From Aquipseudomonas guryensis (GTDB lineage Bacteria; Pseudomonadota; Gammaproteobacteria; Pseudomonadales; Pseudomonadaceae): 64,000 bases of DNA. Position numbers and translations under genes: made by a program. Each line of letters opens with the position of its first letter. Within the stretch, counting starts at the first letter, position 1. The notes beneath the pieces are model-generated. The model did no database searches, was not told the DNA's origin, and saw only the letters and a program-made list of their open reading frames with translations. The stretch lies in assembly GCF_014164785.1 (NCBI RefSeq), contig NZ_JACJFN010000002.1, positions 372,001-436,000 on the forward strand, read 5' to 3'. Positions 23,465 to 32,841 of the stretch are shown one piece after another.

Positions 23465-25918
23465 TTAGAAGGCCCAGCGTGCCTTGAGCGAGGCGCCCTG
23501 GTTGGTGAAGTCGCTGCGGGCCTCGGCGTCGTAGCGCAGGGTGACTTCGGTACCGCTGGCCAAGGTGTGGCTCAGACCCAGGCCGGCGCGCGCCAGCCAG
23601 GGCTCCAAGTCCAGGCCTGGGGTCTTGAAGGCTGCACTGGATGCGCCGGCATAGGTCGAGGTGATGGAGCTGTCCTCATCGATCACGTCATAGCCGGCAC
23701 CGAGGTTGGCGCTGAGCACAGTGGCATCGCTCAGGTTGAAGTCGAGCTTGCCATCGACGCTGAGCAGCAGCTCCTCGGCGTCGTTGCTGTCGACATCCAG
23801 ATCGAGCGCGCCAGCCCCTTTCTCGCGGTAGGACTCGCTCTCGATCCAGGTGTAGTCGGCACGGGCCGAGGGTACGAAAGTCAGCTGCTCGGACAGGCGC
23901 AGGCTGTGGCCGATACCGACGCCGGCGTGGAAGTTGTAGCCGTCGTAGTCGGCTTTGGCGGTGGCGTCGGCGAAGGGCATGTGGCGCTTGCTATCGGTGC
24001 GGTTCTGGCCGCCGTCGAGCTGGAAGTTCAGCTCGGTGTCTGCTGACAGGGCATAGCTGCCGTAACCGATCAACTGGAAGGTGTCGATGTCGGCGCTTTG
24101 CGGGGCAATGTTCGAGTCATTATCCAGATTGGTCTGGGCGTAGGCGAAGGCCAGGCCGAGGCGAGTGTTTTCAGATACCGCCGCATCGGCACCGATGGCC
24201 AGGCCCTGTGTATCGGCATCGAAGCCGGAGATACCGTCGCGCTCGTCCTGATCGGCCCAGGAACCGAAGGTTTTGATCCACAGGTTTTTTTCGGACAGAG
24301 GCGCATCACCGGAAGACAGGCCGCTGTTGTCACCCTGGCGGGCCTGAATCACGCGATTGATGCCGCTCAGCGTGTTACCGATGGCGTTGCTGGTATTGCC
24401 GGCGACGGTGGGCAGGGTCTGGGTGACAGCGTCGGAGACTTCTTGCTCGCTGCTCAGGCCAACGAAGTAGCCGGCCAGCTCGCCGTCCGGATCGTTGCCG
24501 ATGGCCTCGTCCAGTACGCCAGCGGCGCCTTTGGCAGGGCTGTTACCGGTGTTTATCACGCTATCCAGCACGCTGCTGCCCTTACTCAGCGTCAGGTCGA
24601 CGGTATTGCCGTCTTTGACGGCACCGAAGTCGAACAGCTGTGAGTTGTCGCTGACGGCGAAGGTGCCATCGCTGCTCAGGCTGCTGGCGCTCAGCACATC
24701 CTGCAGGCTCTTGGTGCTGAAGCTGTAGTTGGGGTTGCTGACATCGACCACGATCTTGGCATTGCTGGCCAGAGTGGCAGTGCCGTCGACCGCCAGTTTG
24801 CCGTAGCTGCTGTCGCTGGCCACGCCGATTTTCAGGGCGCCGCTCGAACTCTGGTTGTAGTCGCCATGCAGGTTGCCGGTCACGCCGGCAGCCAGGCTCA
24901 GGGTACCGGCGTTACTGAGGCCGTTGCTGACTACGATGCCATCGCCATACTCGATGCCGGAGCTGGAAATGCCCGCACTCATTCTCAGTGTGGCGCCGTT
25001 CTCGATGATCAGGCGATCGACGTAGATGGCATTTTCATTGGCGAAATCGGCACCTGACTTGAGGGTAAGGGTACTTTCCAGGGCTGCCACGTCGCCAATC
25101 AGGCGCGCTTGAGTACCAATGATATTGATCTGAGGCAGGCTGTTGCCCGTGTCAGTGGCCGAAATGGCGAATTGATCGCCGCTGAGGGTGCCACTGTTGT
25201 TGAGCGTCCCCAACTGGCTATTCCCGCCTATGACAAGCGCGACGTTGTCACCGCTGATGGTGCCGCTGTTGTTAAGCGTGCTGAGGCTTGTCTCGCCATT
25301 GAGATAGACACCAAAGCCCATGCTTCCGCTACCGCTGATGATGCCGCTGTTGTCGAGCGTATCGACAGTGACTTCGTTCTGCGTGTAGATGCCGAGATCG
25401 CCGCTAATGGTGCCGGCATTGCTGATGCTGTCGACGCTCAGGCTATACGCGAAGCCATCCAGGGTGATGCCGGCGTATGCGCCTTCAATGGTGCCAGTGG
25501 CCAGGTTGCTGATGCTGGTACCGCTTTCCGTGCCCTCACCGGCATACAGCAAAATGGCGGACCCATCGTCGGAATCGGTACCGCCGGTATTGATGATGCT
25601 GCCGGCGTTGCTGATGGTGCCGAAGCTCTGGAAGGCGTAGACAGCAGGGGCGCCTGATTCGGTGATGCTACCGGTACTGGTGACCGTCACGCTGCTGCCA
25701 TCAGGCAGGTCGCACTGAGAGGTCTCGGCGCTGCTGATGGTCGTACTGGCCCCGAAGCAAGTGCCGACGGCCTGTGCGCTGCTTGCCAGCAGGCTCAGGC
25801 CCAGCCCTGCGAGAATCTGTACACCGCCACTGCGTTTGCCGCATGCGCTAGTGTGTTCGTCGACCACGACGAAGGCATTACGGACGTGGCTCCAGACGAT
25901 GCGAAAGGCTTTGTTCAT
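23465..25918 (-). CDS. type Va autotransporter
   Basis: An 817-residue autotransporter. Residues 1-50 are a signal peptide with an extended N-region (MNKAFRIVWSHVRNAFVVVDE) of the ESPR type. The passenger, about 50-550, has repeated NSGTISG units (LNNSGTISGDN, LNNSGTLSGDQ) expected to form a beta-helix. The last 260 residues are the outer-membrane barrel ending in LKARWAF, with the C-terminal aromatic recognised by BAM. A surface-exposed adhesin-like role is probable; no protease triad was seen in the passenger. Confidence 0.9.
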   Translation of the reverse strand: MNKAFRIVWSHVRNAFVVVDEHTSACGKRSGGVQILAGLGLSLLASSAQAVGTCFGASTTISSAETSQCDLPDGSSVTVTSTGSITESGAPAVYAFQSFGTISNAGSIINTGGTDSDDGSAILLYAGEGTESGTSISNLATGTIEGAYAGITLDGFAYSLSVDSISNAGTISGDLGIYTQNEVTVDTLDNSGIISGSGSMGFGVYLNGETSLSTLNNSGTISGDNVALVIGGNSQLGTLNNSGTLSGDQFAISATDTGNSLPQINIIGTQARLIGDVAALESTLTLKSGADFANENAIYVDRLIIENGATLRMSAGISSSGIEYGDGIVVSNGLSNAGTLSLAAGVTGNLHGDYNQSSSGALKIGVASDSSYGKLAVDGTATLASNAKIVVDVSNPNYSFSTKSLQDVLSASSLSSDGTFAVSDNSQLFDFGAVKDGNTVDLTLSKGSSVLDSVINTGNSPAKGAAGVLDEAIGNDPDGELAGYFVGLSSEQEVSDAVTQTLPTVAGNTSNAIGNTLSGINRVIQARQGDNSGLSSGDAPLSEKNLWIKTFGSWADQDERDGISGFDADTQGLAIGADAAVSENTRLGLAFAYAQTNLDNDSNIAPQSADIDTFQLIGYGSYALSADTELNFQLDGGQNRTDSKRHMPFADATAKADYDGYNFHAGVGIGHSLRLSEQLTFVPSARADYTWIESESYREKGAGALDLDVDSNDAEELLLSVDGKLDFNLSDATVLSANLGAGYDVIDEDSSITSTYAGASSAAFKTPGLDLEPWLARAGLGLSHTLASGTEVTLRYDAEARSDFTNQGASLKARWAF

Positions 25919-26114
25919 GATTTCCCCAGGAAGGCCGGACGAAAGCCGGTCGATAGTGCAACGGGCAGTATTTATTGTTTTCGACGCATATTTCCGGCGA
26001 TTGCTGCCAGCCGGTCGAGTGCTGGCATTGTGCCTTAATTTTGCCGCGCCTGTGACTAGGGTTTTTTACCGATGAACGGCGCGCTAGTGCAAGGCTGGCG
26101 CGCTAGCGTAGGGT

Positions 26115-26933
26115 TCAGTCGACGAACAAATCGGTCATCAGCTTGCCGGTCGGATCGTAGCGGTACTGCTCGAAGTCCGTCTGGCCCTGTTCGCGCAGAA
26201 TCTCTTCGTCGATCAGCAGGCGGCCGCTGATGGTGCGTTCGCTGCTGGAGAGGATGGCGCAGGCGGCGTCGGCCATGATCGCCGGCAGGCGTGCGGCTTT
26301 CATTACCGCAGGGCCGCCGGCCTCGAACTCGATGGCGGCGGTGGCGATCACCGTCTTCGGCCACAGCGAGTTGACGCTGATGCTGTACTTCCGGAATTCC
26401 TCATGCATCCCTAGGGTCAGCATGCTCATACCATACTTGGTGGTGGTGTAGGGGCCGTAGCTGGCGAACCACTTGGGGTCGAGGTTGATCGGCGGACTGA
26501 GGCTGAGGATGTGGCCCTTGCTCTGTTTGAGGTAGGGCAGGGCTGCCTGGCTGCAGACCATCACCGCGCGGCTGTTGATCTGGTACATCAGGTCGAAGCG
26601 CTTGGGCTCCAGGTGTTCGACGCCCTTGAGGCGGATGGCACCGGCGTTGTTGACCAGCGCGTCGATGCCGCCGAAGTGGGCGGCGGCCTGGGCCATGGCG
26701 GTCTTCACCGCTTCTTCGTCGCGTACGTCCAGTTGCAGGGCCAGGGCCTTGCCGCCGGCGGCCTCGACCTCGGCAGCCACCGAGTGGATGGTGCCCGGCA
26801 GCTTGGCGTGGGCTTCGGCGCTCTTGGCGGCGATGACGATATTGGCGCCCTGGGCGGCGGCCTTGAGGGCGATCTCGCGGCCGATGCCACGGCTGGCGCC
26901 GGTGATGAACAGGGTTTTGCCTTGCAGGGACAT
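26115..26933 (-). CDS. atuG: short-chain dehydrogenase AtuG
   Basis: A 272-residue SDR of the HSDL2-like type. The nucleotide motif TGASRGIG is at residues 11-18, NNAG at about 95-98, and the catalytic YTTTK follows SYGP. Last gene of the atu operon here. In P. aeruginosa AtuG acts in acyclic terpene (citronellol/geraniol) breakdown, its precise substrate being unsettled. The 139-bp gap to atuF contains a REP-like inverted repeat. atuH, normally next, is replaced by the autotransporter gene. Confidence 0.82.
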   Translation of the reverse strand: MSLQGKTLFITGASRGIGREIALKAAAQGANIVIAAKSAEAHAKLPGTIHSVAAEVEAAGGKALALQLDVRDEEAVKTAMAQAAAHFGGIDALVNNAGAIRLKGVEHLEPKRFDLMYQINSRAVMVCSQAALPYLKQSKGHILSLSPPINLDPKWFASYGPYTTTKYGMSMLTLGMHEEFRKYSISVNSLWPKTVIATAAIEFEAGGPAVMKAARLPAIMADAACAILSSSERTISGRLLIDEEILREQGQTDFEQYRYDPTGKLMTDLFVD

Positions 26934-26997
26934 GCTCGTGCTCCGTGGCTTGTTGTTTGTTGTCGAGACCCTTACGTGGAGTGTGCGGGCATCATTT

Positions 26998-27056
26998 GTA
27001 GGAGCCAGCTTGCTGGCGATCAGCGGGGCCAGATCGCCAGCAAGCTGGTTCCTACA
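26998..27056. repeat. REP-like inverted repeat between atuF and atuG
   Basis: GTAGGAGCCAGCTTGCTGGC and its near-complement flank a short GC-rich spacer. An almost identical arm pair lies at 48092-48163, so it belongs to a dispersed family. Confidence 0.8.
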
Positions 27057-27072
27057 GGGTAAGTTCGCAGGG

Positions 27073-29061
27073 TCAGGCTTCTGCGGCTTCGACTTCCACC
27101 AGCAACTGGCGATTCTTCACCTGATCGCCCTGGCTGACCTGCACGCGGCGGATCACTCCGTCGATGCCAGCCTTGAGCGGGTGCTCCATCTTCATCGCTT
27201 CCAGCACCACCAGTAGCTGGCCCTTGCTGACCCGTTCACCTTCGGTCACCAGTACTTCGACGATCGCGCCATCCATCGGTGCCTTGACCGTGCCGGAGCT
27301 GGCGGCGTTTTGCCCGCCGGCCGGTTCGTGGGTGACGTCGGTCAGCTCCAGATTGCCGGCATGACCGTAAAGCCACACCTGCTCCCCCGCCAGGTGATAG
27401 GCGCGGCGCTGGCGGATACCGTCCAGCTCAAATGTCGCCCAGCGGCCGTCGCTGGCCAGCAGGCGCAGTTCGACCTGGCTGTCGCCGACCTGGGCGCGTA
27501 GCAGTGGCTGTGCGCCGGACTCCAGCACTTCCAGCTCGACTACATGCTTCTGCTCGCCCTGCTTGAGCACGAAGTGCCAGGGCGCACCGCCGGCGTTGCG
27601 CCAGCCGGCCAGGCCGCCCTGGTGCGCGCGGGCATTGGCCGAGCCCTGGTAGAGCAGGGCGGCGGCAGTCGCCAGCTCGGCGGCAGCCGGTGCTTGCGGG
27701 GTCAGGCTCGGGTCGTCGGCGAAGTGTTCACCGATAAACGCCGTGGTGGCGTTGCCGGCGGCGAACTCCGGGTGTTTGAGCAGGTTGGCGAGGAAGCGTT
27801 GGTTGCCGTTGACGCCGAGCAGCACGCAGTCCTCGACCGCACGCGCCAGCTTGCGCCGGGCCTCGTCGCGGGTGGCGCCGTAGGCGATGACCTTGGCCAG
27901 CATCGGGTCGTAGAAGGGGGTGACGGCCTGGCCTTCGACCAGGCCGTGGTCGATGCGGATGCCATAGAGCAACGCCGGTTCCCAGCGCAGCACTGCGCCG
28001 GTTTGCGGCAGGAAGTTGTGTGCCGAATCCTCGGCGTACAGACGCACTTCCATGGCGTGGCCGGTGAGGCGGATTTCGTCCTGCTTGAGCGGCAGCGGCT
28101 GACCCTCGGCCGCGTGGATCTGCCAGGCGACCAGGTCCTGGCCGGTGATCAGCTCGGTGACCGGGTGCTCGACCTGCAGGCGGGTGTTCATTTCCAGGAA
28201 GAAGAACTCGCCGCTCTGGTCGAGGAGGAATTCCACGGTGCCGGCGCCGACGTAGTTGACCGACGCAGCGGCCTTCACCGCCGCCTCGCCCATGGCCTGG
28301 CGCAGCGCGGGTGTCATCACCGGGCAGGGCGCCTCCTCGACCACTTTCTGGTGGCGGCGCTGCACCGAACAGTCGCGCTCGCCCAGATAAACGATGCTGC
28401 CGTGCTGGTCACCGAACACCTGGATTTCCACATGGCGCGGGCGGATCACCGCGCGTTCGAGAATCAGCTCGCCGGAGCCGAAGGCGTTCTGCGCCTCGGA
28501 ACGGGCGGTGCGGATTTGTGCCAGCAGTTCGCTGGCCTCATGCACCAGACGCATGCCGCGGCCACCGCCACCGGCGCTGGCCTTGATCATCAGCGGATAG
28601 CCGATGCGCGCCGCCTCGCGGCTCAAGGTCTCATCGTCCTGTGCCGCGCCTTCGTAGCCGGGGATGCACGGCACGCCGGCTTCGAGCATGGCGATCTTCG
28701 ACAGGCGCTTGCTGCCCATCAGGTGGATGGCTTCCACGGTCGGGCCGATAAACACGATGCCGGCCGCCTCGCAGGCGCGGGCGAAGTCGGCGTTCTCGGA
28801 GAGAAAGCCGTAGCCGGGATGGATGGCATCGGCGCCGGTCTTCTGCGCTGCTTTGATGATGTTATCGATCACCAGGTACGACTGGTTGACCTGTGCCGGG
28901 CCGATGCACACGGCCTCGTCGGCCAGCTGCACATGGCGCGCGCCGGCGTCGGCGGTGGAGTACACCGCCACGGTGCGGTAGCCCAGGGCCTGCGCGGTGC
29001 GCATCACCCGGCAGGCGATCTCGCCACGGTTGGCGATGAGGATCTTGTTGAAGGCGGGCAT
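27073..29061 (-). CDS. atuF: geranyl-CoA carboxylase alpha subunit (biotin carboxylase/BCCP)
   Basis: A 662-residue biotin-dependent carboxylase subunit. The biotin carboxylase domain starts with FNKILIANRGEIACRV and contains the ATP-grasp loop ASAGGGGRGMR. The C-terminal biotinyl domain carries EAMKM, with the biotinylated lysine near residue 624. With AtuC it carboxylates cis-geranyl-CoA. Methylcrotonyl-CoA carboxylase LiuD is similar, but the presence of atuA in the same operon favours geranyl-CoA carboxylase. The ATG is preceded by CAGGAG; the longer open frame upstream runs through repeats and is rejected. Confidence 0.87.
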   Translation of the reverse strand: MPAFNKILIANRGEIACRVMRTAQALGYRTVAVYSTADAGARHVQLADEAVCIGPAQVNQSYLVIDNIIKAAQKTGADAIHPGYGFLSENADFARACEAAGIVFIGPTVEAIHLMGSKRLSKIAMLEAGVPCIPGYEGAAQDDETLSREAARIGYPLMIKASAGGGGRGMRLVHEASELLAQIRTARSEAQNAFGSGELILERAVIRPRHVEIQVFGDQHGSIVYLGERDCSVQRRHQKVVEEAPCPVMTPALRQAMGEAAVKAAASVNYVGAGTVEFLLDQSGEFFFLEMNTRLQVEHPVTELITGQDLVAWQIHAAEGQPLPLKQDEIRLTGHAMEVRLYAEDSAHNFLPQTGAVLRWEPALLYGIRIDHGLVEGQAVTPFYDPMLAKVIAYGATRDEARRKLARAVEDCVLLGVNGNQRFLANLLKHPEFAAGNATTAFIGEHFADDPSLTPQAPAAAELATAAALLYQGSANARAHQGGLAGWRNAGGAPWHFVLKQGEQKHVVELEVLESGAQPLLRAQVGDSQVELRLLASDGRWATFELDGIRQRRAYHLAGEQVWLYGHAGNLELTDVTHEPAGGQNAASSGTVKAPMDGAIVEVLVTEGERVSKGQLLVVLEAMKMEHPLKAGIDGVIRRVQVSQGDQVKNRQLLVEVEAAEA

Positions 29062-29080
29062 CGTCGTGCTCCTGCTAGTC

Positions 29081-29222
29081 GTAGCCCGGAGGCAATCCGG
29101 GGTGGTCGGTTCCCGGATTGCATCCGGGCTACTTCGATTTATTCCATCTCCCCCCGGGGAGAGGGTTAGGGAGAGAGGGCCGGACACGACCCTCTCCCCC
29201 GGCCCCTCTCCCATGAATGGGA
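29081..29222. repeat. REP-type repeats between atuE and atuF
   Basis: GTAGCCCGGAGGCAATCCGG and CCCGGATTGCATCCGGGC form an inverted pair (29081-29132). Then a GGGAGAGGG / CCCTCTCCC module follows (29149-29222). Both are typical intergenic pseudomonad repeats. They interrupt the atu operon and may affect mRNA stability. Confidence 0.8.
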
Positions 29223-29232
29223 GCGGGAAGAG

Positions 29233-30030
29233 TTACTCAGCCCACTTCGGTTTGCGTTTCTGCATGAACGCCATGGTGCCTTCCACACCTTCGCTGCCCA
29301 GCACCGCTTCGGCAAACTGGCCGGCTGCGTGGTCGAGCAGGCTGCCGAGGTTTTCCGTTTCGGTGGCCAACAGCAGCGCCTTGGTCGCCGCGTTGGCGCC
29401 GGGGGCGCACTGGCGGATCTGCTGCAGGCATTCGGCGAGGCGGTCGACCACGGCCTGGTCGTCGGCTTCGCTGAAGTGCACCAGGCCCAGGCGCAGGGCT
29501 TCGGCGCCGTCGAAACGGGCGGCGGTCAGGGCCAGGCGGCGGGTCTGGGTCAGGCCGATGCGCTTGACCACGAACGGCGCGATCTGTGCCGGCAGAATCC
29601 CCAGGCTGGTTTCCGGCAGGCCGAATTTGGCGCCCTGGTGGGCGATGGCGATATCAGAGACGCAGGCCAGGCCGAAACCGCCGCCGAGCACCGCGCCTTC
29701 CAGCACGGCGACCAGTACCTGTGGCGCGTACTGGGCTTCCTCCAGCAGGCTGCCGAAGGCGCGGTTCAGCTCGCGGTAGGCGTCGCCGCCTTTGGCTCGC
29801 GCGCCGGCCATGTCCTTGATGTCGCCACCGGCGCAGAAGTGGCCGCCCGCGCCGCGCAGCACCAGGGCGCGCACGGCCTGGTCGCCGCGTACCGCACGCA
29901 GCACGGCACGCAGTTCCTCGACCATCGCCAGGCTCATGGCGTTGCGGCTGTCCGGACGGTTGAGGGTGACGTAAAGCACGCCCTCGACCCGTTCCAGCAG
30001 CAGGGCTTGGCAGTTCGGTAGTTCGGCCAT
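29233..30030 (-). CDS. atuE: isohexenylglutaconyl-CoA hydratase AtuE
   Basis: A 265-residue crotonase-fold enzyme. It has the oxyanion-forming HFCAGGDI (about 70) and the GGGFGLACVSDIA segment (about 115-127) of enoyl-CoA hydratases. Within the atu pathway this step hydrates isohexenylglutaconyl-CoA. It starts 10 bp after the stop of atuD, so they are probably cotranscribed. The assignment between AtuE and the leucine-pathway hydratase LiuC relies on operon context. Confidence 0.85.
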   Translation of the reverse strand: MAELPNCQALLLERVEGVLYVTLNRPDSRNAMSLAMVEELRAVLRAVRGDQAVRALVLRGAGGHFCAGGDIKDMAGARAKGGDAYRELNRAFGSLLEEAQYAPQVLVAVLEGAVLGGGFGLACVSDIAIAHQGAKFGLPETSLGILPAQIAPFVVKRIGLTQTRRLALTAARFDGAEALRLGLVHFSEADDQAVVDRLAECLQQIRQCAPGANAATKALLLATETENLGSLLDHAAGQFAEAVLGSEGVEGTMAFMQKRKPKWAE

Positions 30031-30040
30031 GGTCGCGTCC

Positions 30041-31201
30041 TCAGCCCTTCTTCTTGCCGGGCAGAATGCCCATCAGCTTGCAGATGATGCCGAGCATGAT
30101 TTCGTCGGCACCGCCGCCGATGGAGACCAGGCGCACGTCGCGGTAGGCGCGCGACACCGGGTTGTCCCACATGAAGCCCATGCCGCCCCAGTACTGCAGG
30201 CAGGCGTCGGACACTTCACGGCCGAGGCGGCCGGCCTTGAGCTTGGCCATGGAAGCCAGGTTGGTCACGTCGCGGCCCTTCACGTACATCTCTGTGGCCT
30301 GGTAGACCAGCGCGCGCAGGCATTCGATCTCGGTCTGCAGCTCGGCCAGGCGGAAGTGGATGACCTGGTTGTCGATCAAAGGCGCGCCGAAGGTCTGGCG
30401 TTCCTTGCAGTACTCGATGGTGCTGTCGACGCAGTATTCCAGACCCTTGATCATGTTGGCCGCGCCGAACAGGCGCTCTTCCTGGAACTGCAGCATCTGC
30501 ATCATGAAGCCGGCGCCCTCATGGCCGATGCGGTTGCGCTGGGGGACGCGCACGTTGTCGAGGAACACCTGGGCGGTCTCCGAGCTGCGCATGCCGAGCT
30601 TGTCCAGGTGCGGGCTGACGCTCACCCCCGGGGTGTTCATCGGCACCACGATCAGCGACTTGTTGACGTGCGGCTTGTCGTCACTGGTGTTGGCCAGCAG
30701 GCACATGAAGTCGGCGCTAGGGGAGTTGGTGATCCACATCTTGCTGCCGTTGATCACATAGTCGTCGCCGTCCTTGCGCGCGGTGGTCTTCAACCCGGCG
30801 ACGTCGGAACCGGCACCGACTTCGGAGACGCCGATGCAGCCGACCATGTCGCCGGCAATCGCCGGCTTGAGAAATTCCTCGCGCAGTTCATCGGAGCCGA
30901 AGCGCGCCAGGGCCGGGGTGCACATATCGGTCTGCACGCCGATCGACATCGGGATGCCGCCGCAGCGAATGGTGCCGAACTCTTCGGCGGCGACGATCGA
31001 GTAGCTGTAGTCCAGGCCCATGCCACCGAACTTCTCCGGCTTAGAGATGCCGAGCAGGCCGAGGTCACCGGCCATCTTGAAGATTTCGTGGATGGGGAAT
31101 TTGCCGGCCTTTTCCCACTCGTCGACGTGCGGGTTGATTTCCTTGTCGACGAAATTGCGCACCGTGCGGCGGAGTTCTTCGTGTTCCTGGGTAAAGATCA
31201 T
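30041..31201 (-). CDS. atuD: citronellyl-CoA dehydrogenase AtuD
   Basis: A 386-residue acyl-CoA dehydrogenase. MIFTQEHEELRRTVRNFVDKE begins the N-terminal helical domain; the FAD-binding EVGAGSDVAGL segment and a C-terminal helical domain (YWGGMGFMWDNPVSRAYRD) follow. The ATG is set by GGAG upstream; an earlier in-frame start would overlap atuC. In P. aeruginosa AtuD oxidises citronellyl-CoA to geranyl-CoA, the entry for AtuCF. The gap to atuC is 19 bp. Confidence 0.87.
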   Translation of the reverse strand: MIFTQEHEELRRTVRNFVDKEINPHVDEWEKAGKFPIHEIFKMAGDLGLLGISKPEKFGGMGLDYSYSIVAAEEFGTIRCGGIPMSIGVQTDMCTPALARFGSDELREEFLKPAIAGDMVGCIGVSEVGAGSDVAGLKTTARKDGDDYVINGSKMWITNSPSADFMCLLANTSDDKPHVNKSLIVVPMNTPGVSVSPHLDKLGMRSSETAQVFLDNVRVPQRNRIGHEGAGFMMQMLQFQEERLFGAANMIKGLEYCVDSTIEYCKERQTFGAPLIDNQVIHFRLAELQTEIECLRALVYQATEMYVKGRDVTNLASMAKLKAGRLGREVSDACLQYWGGMGFMWDNPVSRAYRDVRLVSIGGGADEIMLGIICKLMGILPGKKKG

Positions 31202-31220
31202 CTTGTTGTTCTCCGAAGGG

Positions 31221-32837
31221 TTACAGGCGGGCGACGCCGAACGAGTTGGATTTGAGAGGACGTACTTCTGCTTCTGCGCAGATGTCCAGCAGGAAGCCGA
31301 GCAGCTTGCGCGTATCACGCGGGTCGATCAGGCCGTCGTCCCACAGGCTGGCAGTGCCGTACAGCGCGGTGGACTGGCTGTCGAGCTTCTGCGCGGTGGC
31401 CATTTCCAGCATGTCGAGCATCTTCGGGTCGGCCTCCTTGCCTTCCTTGCGATGCTTGTCCTCGGTGACGATGCGTAGCACCTTGCCGGCCTGGGCGCCG
31501 CCCATCACGGCGGTCTTGCTGTTGGGCCAGGCGAAGATAAAGCGTGGATCGAGGCCGCGGCCGCACATGGCGTAGTTGCCGGCACCGTAGGAGCCGCCGA
31601 CGACGATGGTCAGCTTCGGCACCGTGCAGTTGGCCACGGCCTGGATCAGCTTGGAGCCGTGCTTGATCACGCCGTTCTGTTCCGATTCGGTGCCGACCAT
31701 GAAGCCGGTGGTGTTGTGGAAGAACAGAATCGGCGTGTTGCTCTGCTCGCACAGTTGGATAAATTGCGCCGCTTTCGCAGCCCCACGCGGGGTGATCGGC
31801 CCGTTGTTGCCGATGAAACCGCAGGGCTGGCCCTCGATGGCCAGGTGGCCGCAGACGGTCTGGCTGTCGAACTCGTTCTTGAAGTCGAGGAACTGCGAGC
31901 CGTCAGCGATGCGGGCGATGATCTCGCGCACGTCGTAGGGCTTCTTGGCGTCGACCGGGACGATGCCGAGCAGCTCTTCGGCCGGGTACAGCGGCTCGCT
32001 CCAGGTCTTGGCCGGGCGTGCCGGTAGCTGTGCGTTCCACGGCAGAAGGCCGGCGATCTCACGAGCGATGCGCACGCCGTCGGCGTCGTTCTCGGCCAGG
32101 TATTCGGCGGTGCCGGCGACCTGAGCATGCATCTCGGCGCCGCCCAGTTCCTCGTCGGTGGCCACTTCGCCGGTGGCGGCTTTCAGCAGCGGCGGGCCGG
32201 CGAGGAACATCTTGGCCTTGCCGCGCACCACCACCACGTAATCCGACAGGCCCGGCTGATAGGCGCCGCCGGCGGTGCTGGAGCCATGCACCACAGTGAT
32301 CTGCGGCAGGCCCATGGCCGACATGCGCGCCTGGTTGGCGAAGCCGCGCGCGCCTTCGACGAAGATGTCGGCAGCGTAGTTGAGGTTGGCGCCGCCGCTC
32401 TCGGCCAGGGTGATCACCGGCAGTTTGTTTTCCACGGCGATCTGCTGCAGGCGCAGGGATTTCTTCAGCCCGGTGGGCGAGATGGTGCCGCCCTTGATCG
32501 CGCTGTTGTTGGCGATCACCAGGCAGCGCACGCCGGCCACGTAGCCGATACCGGCGATGATGCCGCCGCCGGCCTGGGTGCCATCTTTATCGTCGTGCAG
32601 CTTGTAGCCGGCCAGCGAGGCCAGCTCGAGGAACGGCGCGCCGGAATCGAGCAGCAGGTTGATGCGCTCGCGCGGCAGCAGTTGGCCGCGCTTGATGAAC
32701 TTGGGCTTGGCCTCGGCGGCCTTGTCGAGGACCTTCTGTTCGACGTCGCGGAAGCTGGCGACGGTCGCCAGCATGGCCTCGCGGTTCTGCGCGAAGCTGT
32801 CGCCGTGGACGTCGAGTTCGGACTGAATCACCGGCAT
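31221..32837 (-). CDS. atuC: geranyl-CoA carboxylase beta subunit (carboxyltransferase)
   Basis: A 538-residue carboxyltransferase subunit, the partner of AtuF. It contains GGGIIAGIGYV, the AESGGANL segment and the GSYGAGNYAMCGR loop that forms the oxyanion site in this family. The ATG beginning MPVIQSELDVHG has GGAG 10 bases upstream and lies only four bases after the atuB stop. It is closely similar in layout to LiuB; the context with atuA, atuD and atuE supports geranyl-CoA as substrate. Confidence 0.87.
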   Translation of the reverse strand: MPVIQSELDVHGDSFAQNREAMLATVASFRDVEQKVLDKAAEAKPKFIKRGQLLPRERINLLLDSGAPFLELASLAGYKLHDDKDGTQAGGGIIAGIGYVAGVRCLVIANNSAIKGGTISPTGLKKSLRLQQIAVENKLPVITLAESGGANLNYAADIFVEGARGFANQARMSAMGLPQITVVHGSSTAGGAYQPGLSDYVVVVRGKAKMFLAGPPLLKAATGEVATDEELGGAEMHAQVAGTAEYLAENDADGVRIAREIAGLLPWNAQLPARPAKTWSEPLYPAEELLGIVPVDAKKPYDVREIIARIADGSQFLDFKNEFDSQTVCGHLAIEGQPCGFIGNNGPITPRGAAKAAQFIQLCEQSNTPILFFHNTTGFMVGTESEQNGVIKHGSKLIQAVANCTVPKLTIVVGGSYGAGNYAMCGRGLDPRFIFAWPNSKTAVMGGAQAGKVLRIVTEDKHRKEGKEADPKMLDMLEMATAQKLDSQSTALYGTASLWDDGLIDPRDTRKLLGFLLDICAEAEVRPLKSNSFGVARL

Positions 32838-32841
32838 CGCA

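Noticed and set aside
23465..25918. Passenger repeats as tandem DNA repeats
   Set aside because: NSGTISG units vary at the DNA level; they are protein beta-helix repeats of an autotransporter, not a DNA repeat array.
27073..32837. Leucine-pathway carboxylase genes liuB/liuD
   Set aside because: Similar enzymes, but atuA, atuD and atuR-type operator in the same unit point to geranyl-CoA carboxylase.
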